Below, piece by piece: positions 44,029-57,000 of a stretch of DNA of 64,000 nt (position 1 is the first letter of the stretch; every line of letters starts with the position of its first letter). The translations under genes were made by a program, and so were the position numbers. Below the pieces are notes generated by a model. That model searched no databases and was not told where the DNA came from. It was given only the letters and a program-made list of their open reading frames with translations. Origin of the DNA: Actinernus sp. WN-2022. Taxonomy: Eukaryota > Cnidaria > Anthozoa > Actiniaria > Actinernidae. The DNA is taken from NCBI GenBank assembly GCA_030867875.1, contig JAOWCC010001589.1, forward strand, positions 89,169,181-89,233,180, read 5' to 3'.

Positions 44029-44103
44029 TTTGTGGTGTGTAAAGGGGGTCCTGGCTAGATAGCTTTTGTGGTGTGTAAAGGGGGTCGCGGCTAGATAGCT
44101 TTC
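44029..44103. repeat. Two-copy tandem repeat
   Basis: TTTTGTGGTGTGTAAAGGGG with GGCTAGATAGC occurs twice, about 38 bp apart. A LINE-like tail (GTGAAATAAATCTTATTGTT) follows at 44175. Confidence 0.7.
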
Positions 44104-44615
44104 GTCGTTTTTTTTTTCGGGTCCTCCTACTCAGTCTTTTAATTGTTTATTACATACTACTTGTAACTTTAAGAGTGAAATAAATCTTATTGTTGTTGTT
44201 ACTGTTAATCAGTCTAGTTAGGAGAGAAGCGACAAGGTATTTACACAGGTTGTACGGTTACCTTAACTATAATTAATACTGATATTCTTACTCAGTACAG
44301 CCTTTGGACTGTACCTGACAGAGTTTTAAAATTCGTGTGATACAAACTGTGCAAAAGTTTCTAGTTGCAGATATACACTAGTTGTGAGCAACGGAATCGT
44401 ATCACTCGGTACACATTGTAACTGGAGACATGCCACACATGTAAGACAGGTGTTTACAGATCTAGATATTCGTGCAACCTGTATGCCGATGATACACGAT
44501 TTGTAACAACGTTACTTATTGTTAATGCCGGCTGTTGCATAAATAGTATGTATCGTAAATACTTTAGCGAGATTTGTTATGCTGGTAAAAACACATTAAT
44601 ATCTTCAATCACAGT

Positions 44616-45275
44616 TTGAACAGAAAATCTATGAAAGTCTATGCCACGGTAGAAGGATTCGCCTATCAATTCCAACCGCTAAACCCACCCCCGGGCATTT
44701 GTGGGTCATTTTACATTTTTGTATCAGAGCGTTCAAATGTTCAGCTCAGCTATGTAAATGCTCCACAGTGGGGCTTAGGAACGAGTGCAAATCTCATAAC
44801 CATTTATGTAAAATTCAAACTCTGTTTGCCGGACAAATTCCCACCCCCATCTGTTCTTAAAATTTGCTTGCAAATGCCCCACGTATGTCCCGGGGATCGG
44901 GCTGGGATGGGCGGGTTTGGAATTGATAGAGCCGGATATGTGACTCGATTTAAAACTTTTAAAGAGGACAGTGTAGTTTTCCTAACTACACCACTTTAAA
45001 GATCATTTTAATGCACACCGCCGCCCTGTTGATAAACCTATTAATAAGTCTAAAGCAACTGCCGCCTCTGATCATTTTCTTATTTTTTTATCACACCCAC
45101 TCATTGCATCAACATTTGTATTTTTCTCATCATCTATATTTGTATTTGCAACGTTTTTTTTTTATATTTTCACAACTTGTAAACCCTGATGAAGGTTGGC
45201 CGTGCCAGCCGAAATATTGGTTATACATAATTATTCCCAAATCGTACAAATCAGCCTTGCACAAGTCGTTATATT
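44616..45275. mobile_element. Repeat-derived open region
   Basis: A 127-codon open frame (44616-44999) has no domain features and contains inverted CCCCGGGCATTTG / CAAATGCCCCACG...CCCGGGG blocks typical of dispersed repeats. It ends in the hammerhead-like motif region at 45.2 kb. I do not call it a gene. Confidence 0.4.
45186..45214 (+). ncRNA. Hammerhead-like core motif (candidate)
   Basis: CTGATGA, a 7-bp stem with a 3-base loop (GGTTGGC / GCCAGCC) and GAAA are in the order of a hammerhead ribozyme core. One extra A separates CTGATGA from the stem, unlike the consensus. The upstream TTTCACAACTTGTAAA could form stem I. Hammerheads are known from Penelope-like elements and retrozymes. Activity is doubtful. 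Confidence 0.25.
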
Positions 45276-45426
45276 AACACTTGAACTGTGTTGCTATAAC
45301 GTATAGGACCGGACTAATTAATTTTGTTTATTCTCGCCTCGCATGTCGTCTTGAAAAAGTAATATGTGGAATGATCATCTACCGGGACTGACACGGAAGC
45401 GTGGGTAGTCTTGTGAGCAGGTCTTG

Positions 45427-45600
45427 ACAAGGAATAGCCGATACTATACAAGGAATAGCCGATACTATACAAGGAATAGCCGATACTATCAAGGAATAGC
45501 CGATACCATACAAGGAATAGCCGATACCATACAAGGAATAGCCGATACTATACAAGGAATAGCCGATACCATACAAGCCGGTGAATAGCCGATACCATAC
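45427..45600. repeat. 21-bp tandem repeat, about 8 copies
   Basis: AAGGAATAGCCGATACTATA and variants. Confidence 0.92.
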
Positions 45601-47055
45601 ATTATATGTATACCTAATTATGCTCAATGCAATAAGTATCGTCTGCAACACTTACTATACACGTGACCAGAAGTCTATAGTCTTCTGACGTCCGATAAAA
45701 ATGCCATGTAACCATGGTAACTCGCTATCCGTAGCGATTTATCTGAGACCCACGTGAAAGTATGATGTACATTCCAGATATGTGCTGTTGTCAGATGGCT
45801 CTAAATTTGCTGTTTGTTATACAATAACACGCTTCAGACACGGAGCGATAATGTAACTCTGCGTAATTCTAAGCGGGAAAGGAACCTGGGAAAGCAGGAG
45901 ACAAACGAAACATTAGACGCCAAGTTATGTTTACATACTAGTATCACACTTGGCCGAGCGGAGAGGAGCGGTATAGGAAAACAGCTACAAATAACTAGGG
46001 AGGCTGCTGCCTTCCAATCAAGACAGATACTCAATATATCAATGGCTTTAACGCTGAAATGCTTAACTTCATTTAAGGAGATATACTTTACAATCTCACC
46101 TCCCGGCCTGGTAGCTATCTGTACCAATCAACCTTTCACCATGTTCACTGAGTCCCGATTAGCTGCATCGACTATCGATAAATGTGCGAAGACCTAACAG
46201 AAAATAATTATAAAAAAAACACAGCAAAAAACATATACGACAATTCCGTCCGATGGTACGTTGGATCTGATTTTCGTGCAGTATTCGGAGACTCGCTTAA
46301 AATCCAGCCGCCTGTTTTACAGAAAAAGCCCTTCAACTAGGACCTGGCACAACAAAATCAAGGGCGTCACGCAACGCTTATTCATAGGATTGTCACTCAA
46401 TCAACTAGGAGGCAACTACGAACTCACAAAGATGCGGCTGCCTTCACAGGCTAACCACGAACACCTACTTTCTATAAAACCATTTTAATTTTTACCAGCA
46501 TAACGATAAAAAAACTAATTAGCACACTAATTAGAGAGGTAACGATAAGTAAAACTAATTAGCACAATAATTAGAGAGGTAGGTTTACCGTTTATACATT
46601 TCTCTGTGATGCTTATGATTATGGCTCCCTGATGAGTATTTTTGTCGTTTATACTGTTCTTTACTTAGGAACAACGCCGGACAATCCCGTCGCGGTCGGC
46701 CAATTGAAATAAAGCAACAATATTCCCCACATGAGTATCGATCTAGCGAGTGGCATGGAAATTACAAGTCGTTGATTCTTTTATAATTTTGGATGCGAGT
46801 TCCCATTGAAATTTACAAACTTCAACGTAGACCAACTATGACTAATTTTATATTGCAATACACTCAGAGAGCAACTATCATGTTCTCATCAGATGAGCTA
46901 TCTGGAGAAATAAACAATGACGTTCCGTTCATTGACAGCTACTTAGCACAACATGCTCAAAAGGAAATTTACTAAAATTCACCGTAATTTAAGGCACTAC
47001 GCATGAAATAAGCTGGCTACCAATAACTTAAAAACGTGTGACCATCAGCACTTAC
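45601..47055. other. Non-coding; no supported gene
   Basis: Open frames on both strands at 45.8-46.5 kb lack domain features. A duplicated AAAACTAATTAGCAC is at 46510-46575. Confidence 0.35.
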
Positions 47056-47205
47056 AGTCTTATATTTGCCATCTGCTAGCCGCACTATCAGGTCCAAGAC
47101 CACACTTGTTGCGATCCATAGAATACGAACACAGTAACAGCTAACTAACGGCCAGAGAAGTTCCATTATTTCTCTTGACACACTCCTATCACAGCGTTTG
47201 ACCAT
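47056..47205 (-). CDS. Candidate first exon with a hydrophobic segment
   Basis: ATG at 47205 in good context (AGGATGG), 50 codons to a phase-0 donor ACT|GTAAGT. Contains a hydrophobic stretch, MELLWPLVSCYCVRILWIAT. It could start an unrecognised secreted or membrane protein, or be an alternative first exon of the minus RhoGEF. No other exon of a separate gene was found. Confidence 0.3.
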
Positions 47206-47638
47206 CCTTATAACTGCACAGCCTTTTATTAAACGTATTTGTTTTTCTCGAGAATGTCAAGGCGACACAAAGTGTTGAGAATGACCTCAATCTTAAATAT
47301 ATGATCAACAACAAATCCCTTGAGTGCAAACGGCCAACAAAGATGACAAAAAGCGAAGGTTTATCCTTTGTCCAGATGTGAATGCCTTCTTGTTGTAGTC
47401 ATACAATTAAGAGCTTAAAAGATACCAAAAACCACTTTCATTTCCAAATCAAAGCCGCCGGCTAGACGGGTCAAGCCATGCAGCTCAAATACGACTGGTA
47501 TTCCCTGAAAGGGTCGACTTGTGTGAGAGGTCGGCTTTACGTGTGAAGGTACGATAGCCATATGAGTTGCAGGCCCTCAGTAGAACGGGCGAAAAAACTC
47601 GGTGAGTGAGAAATACAAGTGAGTGACGTCAGTATATG

Positions 47639-47943
47639 CCCCCCCGGGGGGAACTCCCTTATTTCAAGGGTACATGGATGTAGGGATCAAAATCAGGAGT
47701 TTGGTACCACTTAGGGTATCCACCATCAAACACAGACATTTCTATGTAAAGCGGTACCTTTTAGGGGTCGGGTGTCAATTGAACAAAAAAGCTGTTATCA
47801 ATTTACATTTTTATTGTCTTTTAGGGTTCAAAATAAGCTTGAGCCACGCCCATTTTAGTACCTCTTAGGGGTCAAATCGAAAATGTCCGACGAGCATCCC
47901 TACCCCTTTTATATGGGACTCCTCCCCCCCACCCCCTCCCCGG
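47639..47943. mobile_element. Dispersed element with CCCCCGGGGGGAACTCCC ends
   Basis: Starts CCCCCGGGGGGAACTCCCTT and ends GGGACTCCTCCCCC...CCCCGGG, with an internal ACGAGCATCCCTACCCC near the right end. I recall very similar sequence from many anthozoan and other marine invertebrate genomes. Confidence 0.65.
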
Positions 47944-48077
47944 GTATATGCAGCAGTCTTTGATCGACACTTTTCTCATATTAATTTGCGCAACTGCTAA
48001 CGGCAGTTAACAGACGATGCATGGGTCTCCATGTCCTATAACAAAATAATATTCCAACTTCGTTCACAGTACAAAAC

Positions 48078-48177
48078 CCAAGCAGGTGATTGGCTAATGA
48101 CAGTGACATCCAAGCAGGTGATTGGCTAATGACAGTGACACCCAAGCAGGTGATTGGATAATAACAGTACTTTATTG
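48078..48177. repeat. 31-bp tandem repeat, 3 copies
   Basis: CCAAGCAGGTGATTGGCTAA with TGACAGTGACA. Confidence 0.88.
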
Positions 48178-48211
48178 GTGACCACAGCATGCTGTGCGCT
48201 CAGTTGCAATA

Positions 48212-48620
48212 TTAAAAGTTAGAGACTCTATTTTTGTATTTTCTAGACAAACTGATAGGCACTTGCTGACTATATGATAATCTCATGTTTTCATACCTCA
48301 TTCGGCCTCATTCAGTATCAGGAGCCCAATGGGCTCCTGGCAGTATTCATTATTTTTCGTTCATCCACTGGCAGCCTAAGCTAATGATGTTTACAAGGAA
48401 TTTTTAGAATAATCTGAAACTGTAAAGTCATGAAATCTTACCTGTGTGTTGCGAAGTTGTTCCTCTTCATTACTGATGTTTTCATGTTTGGTTTGAGGCA
48501 TTTCTGGAATTTCCCCCCTCTTTCTTAAACATCATTAGCTTGGACTGCCTGTGGTTAATCGCACAGTCAGTGCGTGATACCTCTTGTCAATAAAACACGC
48601 ACGCCATTCTCTAACCCTTA
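48212..48620. mobile_element. Diverged copy of the palindromic MITE at 40.7 kb
   Basis: GTTAGAGACTCTATTTTTGT at the left, CAATAAAACACGC...TTCTCTAACCC at the right, and a shared GCAGTATTCATTATTTTTCG. The core is GGAGCCCAATGGGCTCC. Confidence 0.6.
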
Positions 48621-48899
48621 AATAATTAAGAATGAAAAGTCCGAAGACTATACAGCAAAGCTGATATACAACGTAAAATTCTAAAACAAAGCACTACGGT
48701 TAGCTAGGCCTGACACGAAAAGTGCTCGAACTAGATTGCAGCCATAGACAGCTGTTTCGTTCTTATTAGAACTCGTCAGTATGGCATAATGCATAATGTT
48801 TAGTACCATAAGTATAATTTTAACGCTGTAACTTTATTTATTCGAGTTCTGGACTAGGAAATAGCAAATGAAACTGTCTCAGCATGCTTTGCAGCCAAA

Positions 48900-49645
48900 A
48901 CGGAAAGGGCGATGGATTTTTACGGGTAGAAAGGAACATCATAGAGACATGGAGTTTTCACCAAAATGTTACCCATCGAAAACTGCAGGGGGTCTTCTTA
49001 ATTTGGTTGAGATTGAAGTTCAGGGGGGAAATGATAGCCAAAATAAAATTTCAAAATGGCTTATCCCCCCCTTAACATCATTTGCGCGAGTAATACATCA
49101 AAAATGTAATCTAGTTGAGTGGCATTACATAAGATAGGCTGGTTTTTATTCGCCTTCACTATGTGCAACATACCAAACATTAACAGCTGGAACCATGAAT
49201 TACAAATATTCCCTACTCCACCCCTCTGGAAAAGATATACTTCATTTGTGATAGTAAACCTGTTCGGAATATAATTCATGACAAAACTGATCGGTTTCCG
49301 AGATTTCAAGTCCTGAAAAGAACTACTAAATTAAAGTTAAATGGTTACCCAGGCCCCGCTCGGCCAAGTGAAAGGGCGATGGAGTTTGACGGATAGAAAG
49401 GAATGTCGTAGCGACATGGGATTTTCACTAAACTGTTACCCAAATGGTCCACTTAATTTGGTTGAAATCTACGTTAAGGAGCAGAAATGAGAGCCAAAAT
49501 AAAATTTCATAATGACTTACCCCCCCCCCCCCCCCCCAACCCCTGAACTTCATTTGCGCGAATTATTAGTACACAAAAATGTCATCTAGTTGAGTGAAAT
49601 TACATAAGATAGGCTGGTTTTTATTCCATTAGCTATGCGCTAGAT
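48900..49645. repeat. Diverged direct duplication (about 265 bp, two copies)
   Basis: 48901-49160 and 49371-49640 share AAAGGGCGATGG, TAGAAAGGAA, TTTTCACTAAA variants, CATTTGCGCGA and TTACATAAGATAGGCTGGTT. The second copy contains a C homopolymer (49521-49537). Confidence 0.75.
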
Positions 49646-49696
49646 ACCGAACATTAATTAATTAATGATTGTATTATTTCTATGATTATCGTTAGG

Positions 49697-49735
49697 AATT
49701 ATTATTATTATTATTATTGTTGTTGTTGTTGTTGT
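49697..49735. repeat. ATT/GTT trinucleotide run
   Basis: ATTATTATTATT followed by GTTGTTGTTGTT. Confidence 0.9.
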
Positions 49736-50042
49736 TTTTGATGTTGTTACCATTGTTGCTGTTAATGCTGTGGTTGAATCAGTGACTAATTTTGTTGCAA
49801 CTGACTAGGTCAACATTAGACCATCAGATCAAGTTATTACCCTGACTGACTACTGATGGCAGCTCAGAATAAAAGATAATCGGCGATGATGGTGGGGGCA
49901 CTTGATGATAAATGGATTGGCCGGGATCTGCGATCCAGAACAGGACCCGGCGGTTTTACGCGATAAAGGCAGCTCCAAAACCCGGATTGGCCAACACACA
50001 CGCATACACTCATCACCTGACGGACAACTACATGTATATAGA

Positions 50043-50215
50043 GCGGATTTCGTATGAATGGGACAAAAACGGCATGTTCGTAGCTTTACCGTAACCGTAC
50101 TGCAACTTACTGTACAGTGGCTCTGTAATTTGATTGGATCATCAGGACAAAACTAGGCAATGGGAAACCATTTCGATGTGACGGCATACCGTATGGTAAC
50201 CGTCTGAGCAGGTTA
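50043..50215. mobile_element. Diverged copy of the MITE at 21275
   Basis: GGATTTCGTATGAATGGGAC with AAACGGCATGTTCGTA and GTATGGTAACCGTCTGA. The right inverted end is lost. Confidence 0.6.
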
Positions 50216-51099
50216 TGCTCTTCTCGATCGGCTCTGAAGTTTTGTCGTAGCCTTTGTCGCCCAAAACAATGGTGGATTATTTTAGGAATGTTTTTTAAGA
50301 AGAATCACTGTATCGCATTGTATATTTCAGTCGGATGATCAGTACGTTTTTTTTCGGTACACTTAGTGAATATATACCGTACCAGCCTTAGAACAACAAT
50401 TGAAAAGATAGACTGTATAGTATAATTTATACTATCGAGACAAAGTTGTGGAAAAACGTAGACTAAAGGAATTGAAAAAAAATACCAACCAAAAGACCAC
50501 GGTTACGTACATGCGAATGTGCTAACACCGGAAATGGTATGACGCACTCGGAGCGCTGGCTTCCGCTGTACTGATGAGCACGCGAGGAACAAATTGGGTT
50601 TTTCTGCGGGGAGGAGGGGGAACTTCCAATTATCCATCATGCTTGTAGGAAAATAATACTGACGAATAGCCAGTTATGATCCCAAATAATCTTTCGTTTC
50701 ACTGGTAGGTGGACTGATTCTTCAAGTCTATTTTGAGTTTAACCGGATCCATGAAAAACCCAAAATAGTAGAAATCCATACTGGTCTCACGATTAAACCA
50801 CAAGCATATTAGAGGAACAAGACGCCTTACCTCACGCATACCCATCCGTCGTGGAACTACCGCTAGGGAAGCGCGTCTACCGGCCTGGAACGGAATCTGA
50901 GAATAACGCCGACCAGATCTACACGGGGCAGACACTTTACGAGACATTGGATCTCGCTCAACGCTCTACAACAACAACAACAACAACAACAGTTTAGTTA
51001 TCTTTTAAGAACAAGTGCATGGTTTTAAATCTTACGTTGGCTGCATTTTTATATCTAATAAAGTATATTCCATCTATCAGTCGTAGATTTTAAAATCCC
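50216..51099. other. Non-coding; nothing recognised except an ACA run at 50969-50989
   Basis: The trinucleotide run ACAACAACA is the only structure seen. Confidence 0.4.

Positions 51100-51171
<72 letters not shown>
51100..51171. repeat. ATA trinucleotide microsatellite
   Basis: About 24 perfect units. Confidence 0.97.
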
Positions 51172-51172
<1 letters not shown>

Positions 51173-53607
51173 TGGAGTGATGATGATGACGGATGATAGA
51201 GATGGTTAAACATCAGATGAGAATGCACTAATTACCAGCACTGTTGAGCAAAGAGTCCTTACCGTATTCTCATGGACACATTTTCTTAGAACTCGTCTAT
51301 TTTCTCTTCAGGTATTTCTATTTTCTCTTCAAAGTATTGTCCAATTTGTTGTTGTTGTGGAACCCAGTAAATATATAGCATGCGAGGTTAAGCTTGAGTG
51401 ACTTCTGCATCTCAAAAGATACCGTGGTACCTCCAAAAAGCTATGAAAACCCCCGCGTTAACCTTTATATGTTCGGCCCTTATGCCGAGAACATACATGT
51501 ACTATGCGATCTGTGCTCGTTCTACATGTGCATCGAAGCAGCCTGTCAATTTAATTTGGAAGGGTCAAATGCCTTTTGGCAATCGTGTCAATGAAGGTTT
51601 ATTAAGAAAAGCTTCAGTTTGAGTAGAGCCGTGAATTCGGACGGCAGACGAATATTTTTGCTCGGTTACCTGCCAGTTTAGCATGGTGGCCGATCTGTAT
51701 CGTCGAACGAAGTACTGAGATACTCTCGATTGACTATAGAAAAAAACTAAGGCATTGCTCTCAGCAACGTGGTTGAACAAACAGGTATTTAAAACCGCAA
51801 TTAACAGAATATATAATAGTGCTTTTAAGCAGCTTAGGTAAATCAACTCCGAATTACTACTTGTCCGATCACTTGAGTCCTTCAAGTGAATTAAAGCAAA
51901 ACAGAGTAAAGTATCTCACTGGCATTCTTACATTCTTGCACGAAATTATTCCATGAAATTATTCCACAAAGTATTTGTATACTTAGAACACGGAATTGCA
52001 GGCACTCGCCAAAGCTGTAATCACGGCGCGCTCTCAAGACGACTGCTTAAGCCGGTCATTATCAGTGTTTTAATAAACGTCAACGCTCTTATTGCCTTCC
52101 AGTCGGATGTACTGTGTGTTTAGGGTTTTTAATTATGTGTTTTGTAATCCCAGGATCAGTACTGGAAATATTGGTAGATATTGCTCAGTCAAAGGTTTTA
52201 ACAAGGATCCGACGAAGTTTATATGATGGTCGTCTTTGCGGTATTATTTAAAAAGAGAAGAGAGAAGAGAGAAGAGAGAAGAGAGAAGAGAGTTTGACAC
52301 TGGGGTTTGACACTGCCATTTTAAATTCTGGCCCAGACCAGACATAATGGTTATATAAAACACCTTAGGCAAAAACGTAAATACATAATAACCTCGCTGT
52401 TATCAGCCAATTCCCACGCCCTTTACTGGTGTGACGTGTTATCAGTCAAATCTAAAGGCTTCATAAAGCAGCTGAAATTAGCCAGTTATCATAATCAGAG
52501 ATGGTGTGAAGAACACATTGTGCAGATATAACGAAATGGGAATATGACAGTTGCATGATGAAGTAATTATTGTATCATTAACTGGGCCATTAACTGTCCG
52601 TTTCTCAGCATGCGCAAATATTAATATTACTGGAAAAGGTGATTAAAACGTAACAAAGTATTTACACTGATTTTCACACAGGCGTATCTGAGCTTTACGT
52701 GGTAAAATCCTCCACTTCACATCCTCCGTTTTTATCTTTCAGTCATAACAGTTATGACAGGTTCCGGCTTGAGCCGTAACAAACCACAAGTAGCATTTGT
52801 ATGGGATTTGCCAGTCGTAATATTGAATAAAGATCGACACAACTTACAGGGTATGTTTGTCTGTTTGCTAGGTTATGCATCGTTTCATTAATGATTATTA
52901 ACCATTAAAGGTTAATTAGGGTGAAGTGCGGGGGAGGGGTCGGGGTTGATTGATACAGTTTGTTTTTGGGTTGAGTGTGGTTGCAATTTCAGTGTTTTCG
53001 GGCGATCTTTTACCCCGACAGCTCTGTGCACTGTAAAAGAAGTGCCTAGCCTTACTGTGCACACAGCCATGAAACCACTTTGAACCGAGCGCGAAAAATA
53101 AGAACTGATGCAAATTGTGGCATTTTACACCGAATATGAATTACAATAAGTAGAGGGAAAAAATACATTATACGTGAGATATGGTGAAGGCTACCAAGTA
53201 ACCTACGGCTAATCGAGCTCGATCATCAAAATGTCACACTCCCCCTGATGTTCAAATCAGTATTCGTCAAGGCTTCCGCCACACCTTATATAAGAATTTC
53301 GGAAAATGATAAGCGTCCTCCTTTCACTGTGGTAGCGGCCAACACGAAAGCTTCAGCTACTTTGGCCACTACGCACATATCATCTAAAATTGAAATAATC
53401 ATGTTCTGTAATCTATTAAGTTTTCTACTGCTGTAACAACCTTTTTGTACAATTATGAAAAAAAAATGTAAAAAAATTAACGCGAATAAAATGAATCTTG
53501 AATAGTAATAGTTCGAAACGATCTAAGTTACCCTTGGTTCACCGAACCAGTTTGAAATGTTGAAAGATCGATATTTAAAAATGATTTGTTATTGTTAAAT
53601 TCGTTCT
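51172..53607. other. Non-coding; no supported gene
   Basis: Short ORFs at 51.4-51.9 kb and 53.2 kb lack domains. Contains an AGAGA-rich run at 52255-52292 and a G-rich tract, GGGGGAGGGGTCGGGG, at 52930-52945. Confidence 0.35.
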
Positions 53608-54945
53608 TTTTTTTCTTTTGACATCAAAACCTATTTTATTATATGTTATCTATGAAACACAATAACATCACAAAGTATAGTGCGTTTTACATAATAATTA
53701 TGGATATTTACAAAAGCTCAGTTTCATGATATTGCTTCACTGTTGCTTGAAACTTATCTGCAGATCTTATTATTCATTATCGTAACAGTTATTCTTGAAA
53801 TCTTTCCGTGCCTGGGAAACATGACGATAAGTGACAAGGCTTAAGATATGCGTGTCACGCCATATGTCACGCACGCCAACGAGAGGTGTACGTGACCGTG
53901 AGCCAAAAATCGTGATCGGTGCTTGAACACCGTTCAACCACAGGCAGCCCAAGCTCAAAATTTGAAATTATTTGACAGTCGAAGTACGAAGGTTCAAACA
54001 TCCAGAATATCTGGTATTTTATCGCACTATAAAATGGCAAATGACAACTGAAAAGAAGCCTCGTTTTGGAGTTGAAAATCACAGCCGCACCTATTGGATA
54101 GGAGAGTACTAAAACGAGGCTTCATTTCAGTTGCACTTCCGGTGTCCCGTCAAACTATGAAGAGGTGATTAGGACGGCGAAATGCGAGGTGAAAAAATCA
54201 TTTCTCGGTTCTCGTTGAATGCTTGGTCATGAAACTTGGAGAATACGTAGCAAGGAGATCTGTCAACATGTTAAAAAATAGAAATGAGAAAAATAGCGAC
54301 AACAACAACGAGAAAAATAATCTCGCAAACTGTAGTGAAGAATTACTTTAACTTATATCCGGCGAATAACAATCATGCAGCTATATATATATTATCATAA
54401 TAAACTTTATCTGATCTCAGATATCAGCAAAACAAAACTTGAAACAGTTGTTACAATAATGAATAATAACATTTTCAGATAAGTGAAGCATGCAACAGTG
54501 AAACTATATCACTTTATTACTAGATGAAAGATCTTAGTAAATATCCATAATTACTCGGGCTGCCTGTGGCAGGCACGAGTCTTAATCTGCAGGCCGTTAT
54601 TACTCGGGCTGCGCATGCGTTAAAGGTCAAATTCACACCAATCAGATCGCACTGTGCTGGTCACGTAACACTCGCCAGGTTAATTTATTTACATAATTTA
54701 ATACAGTAAATAAAAATGGTGGATCCGCGAGCAAATCTCTCAAATTTGGAGTCCCATCTCTCAAATGTAAGCAGTTTAATGTTTTATTTAACTTCACTCG
54801 TGCGAAAGCCTTCCAACAGGCTCAGGATATTTCAACTGGCGCTCTTGTTATTTATGTAAAACGCACTACACTTTGTGATGTTATTGTCTAGTATAGAGAT
54901 AACATATAATAAATTAGGTTTTAATCGTCAAAAGAAATAAAGGAT
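53608..54945. mobile_element. 1.3-kb inverted-repeat element
   Basis: TTTCTTTTGACATCAAAACC with TTATTATATGTTATCT (left) is inverted at 54885-54945, with about 100-bp arms including ATAACATCACAAAG and GTGCGTTTTACATAA. Inner arms TAATTATGGATATTTAC and GTAAATATCCATAATTA are also inverted. A small MITE (54045-54135, AAGCCTCGTTTT / AAAACGAGGCTTC) sits inside. Confidence 0.7.
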
Positions 54946-55263
54946 GAATTTAACAACAACAAATTATCAATATTATCATCTACCGATATGATATTCAATA
55001 TATATTATCAATATGGATAGTTAACTATTACGGAATCAAAAGCTACTTCAGCGAGATAAAAAGGTAATAAAATATCAGATCAGTACACCGACCCTAAAAC
55101 CAATTGCAATTTGTCTGCTCCAAAAGTCACGGCAGTTTTTGTCATATACTTTTAAAATTGATCTATTTTACTTGTTTTTCCCTATACTTCATCATATGCC
55201 CCTAAATAAGTAAGTTTTAAAATGTATAACCAAGAAAATAGAGACTAACAGAGACTAACTTAC

Positions 55264-55392
55264 CGTTTTGCCGTCCTCCATTTCCTTAGGGTCGCTGTCG
55301 CTACTCGGCACACTCAGGCACTTGGTATTTTTCTCAGTCTGAAGTTCGTCAGGTGAAGACAAGCTGTCCGTAGATGATCTTTGTTTGGTGTC
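55264..55392 (-). CDS. Candidate 5' exon of the minus RhoGEF
   Basis: 43 codons, phase 0 at both ends: DTKQRSSTDSLSSPDELQTE then PSSDSDPKEMEDGKT. Acceptor GACAG|G, donor ACG|GTAAGT. It joins in frame to exon 41717-41816 (EDGKT-VPALTS). An internal ATG (GAAATGG) could be the start, giving MEDGKT. A further upstream donor (CAAG|GTAAAC) at 55520 is preceded by promoter-like motifs. Confidence 0.5.
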
Positions 55393-55520
55393 CTGTCAGA
55401 GAGAGTAAAGAATATTAATAACCTTACTTTCCCAAGAGATACATTAAGAGAGGATGTAGTAACCTCACACTAATTATCTAAGCAATCTATTTACTCGAGA
55501 AACTAATACCGTCAGTTTAC

Positions 55521-55640
55521 CTTGACATATGCATTCGCTTCGACGGAACATTCAAGACAAGCCAAGCCCAGTGAACTATAACCGCCTCTTATAGTAAGCC
55601 AATAGCAAACGTGTGGCTTAATTTGCATACTCGCGCTGAG
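55521..55640 (-). promoter_or_regulatory. Candidate promoter and first non-coding exon
   Basis: Read on the minus strand: an octamer ATGCAAAT, GCTATTGGCT (inverted CCAAT box) and CTATAAGAGGCGG (TATA-like) in promoter spacing, then about 60 bases to a donor CAAG|GTAAAC. A frame from the ATG in the octamer is also open across it, so part may be coding. Inference only. Confidence 0.3.
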
Positions 55641-57000
55641 GTGTATTGAAGACAGGTGAGATTAAAACAAAAACAGGATCTCATACTCAAGGCGAAAAAG
55701 AGTTGAGAGATAGGAGAATATTGTTAATATATCTTCATGATCAGTTTGTGGCCATGTTTAGAGTTCCATGAAGAATAATATAATTATTGTTTGTGGCGGA
55801 ACAGAGCCGGTCGTATAGGATCAGAAGACAAGTTTAATATGTAAGCGACTGGGAGGACATTTAACAACCAAAATAACTGCATGTGAGGACGAACTGCTGT
55901 GAGTTGGCCAAAACACTTACCTGCCACTTCACTGAGCAAGAATTAACTCGTTAGCTCGTAAAACGGCGTCAAACACGACGGAACAGTCTGATATATTGAA
56001 TTCAATGGTCCTTCATCGAGATGAAGAGCGCAGCTAGTGTCAGCTGAAAATGCCTCATCAGAGATAAAGTTACTGATTAGAATAGTGAGGTATCCATGGT
56101 TCTGTTCATCCTAAACTTCAACGTACCAAACTGCTTCAATTGACAGCGTGATTGTAGTGATGTTTATCTGGCTGATGTAGAGCGGAGTGAATCGTGACTG
56201 CACGTATTGGTTGAATGTTATGCCAGTCGTGGGTCATGCTCAACCTAACTGTTAAGATAGGCTTTCATCTCCTGAATACTTTATGGTCTGATACACTAGT
56301 TAATAAGGGTTAATTGCCAAATGTGTCAAGATCTTTATGAGCAGCTTGTTTACACAGGAACAAACTTAATAGACTTAGTAATAGACTTAGTAATAGACTT
56401 AGCTAGAATTTCGCTTGTTAGAGTTTTCAATCAGTTACGTACAGCAAGAATATTTGATCAAACCAGTGTTAACTCGGGATGAAAACACGTTTTGAACAAC
56501 GGATGAAGTTGGAATGAACGGACACAATAGTTTACTAACTTCAAACATTAACCGCTCTCAGTTTTTAGCTTCCTAGCTACGACGTACGGGGCAAGTGTTG
56601 CCACTTCTGTCACTGGTGCTGCTCATCCATGCATATATTCCAATATATCGTAGCTGAGTGATATATCACTCTTTTTGACTTATATTTTACAATACATTTC
56701 CATTGGAACACAAAGTAAATGTTTATTATATAGTGTTTACTGATTCTCCCCGTAAATCAAGAGTCGTCAGTTTCCATAGAAAACCAGGGAGGTTAAATCG
56801 GCTACAGCGGTTCAGCTCCGTATTCAAACACATTTTTCAGTATTGTTTTTTTTCTTGGCTTAAGATCACCACCTCATGTCATGTAACCGTTTGCTGTTTA
56901 CAGTGCACTTTTTTCACTGATTTCCATGGATTGTAGCTGTTTTGTTTTGTTTAGCAGGTTACACAGTCTTCTAAAAAACAATAATAATAATAACAATATT
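55641..57000. other. Non-coding; nothing recognised
   Basis: Contains a short tandem TAGACTTAGTAA repeat at 56370-56402. No gene seen. Confidence 0.4.

Noticed and set aside
44616..44999. A 127-codon ORF
   Set aside because: No domain, signal or splice context; it contains inverted repeat blocks of dispersed elements.
50570..50592. Second CTGATGA motif considered as a hammerhead
   Set aside because: No GAAA after a closing stem; chance match.
51394..51622. Overlapping ORFs considered as a retroelement or viral fragment
   Set aside because: No recognisable protease, RT, integrase or capsid motif in either frame.
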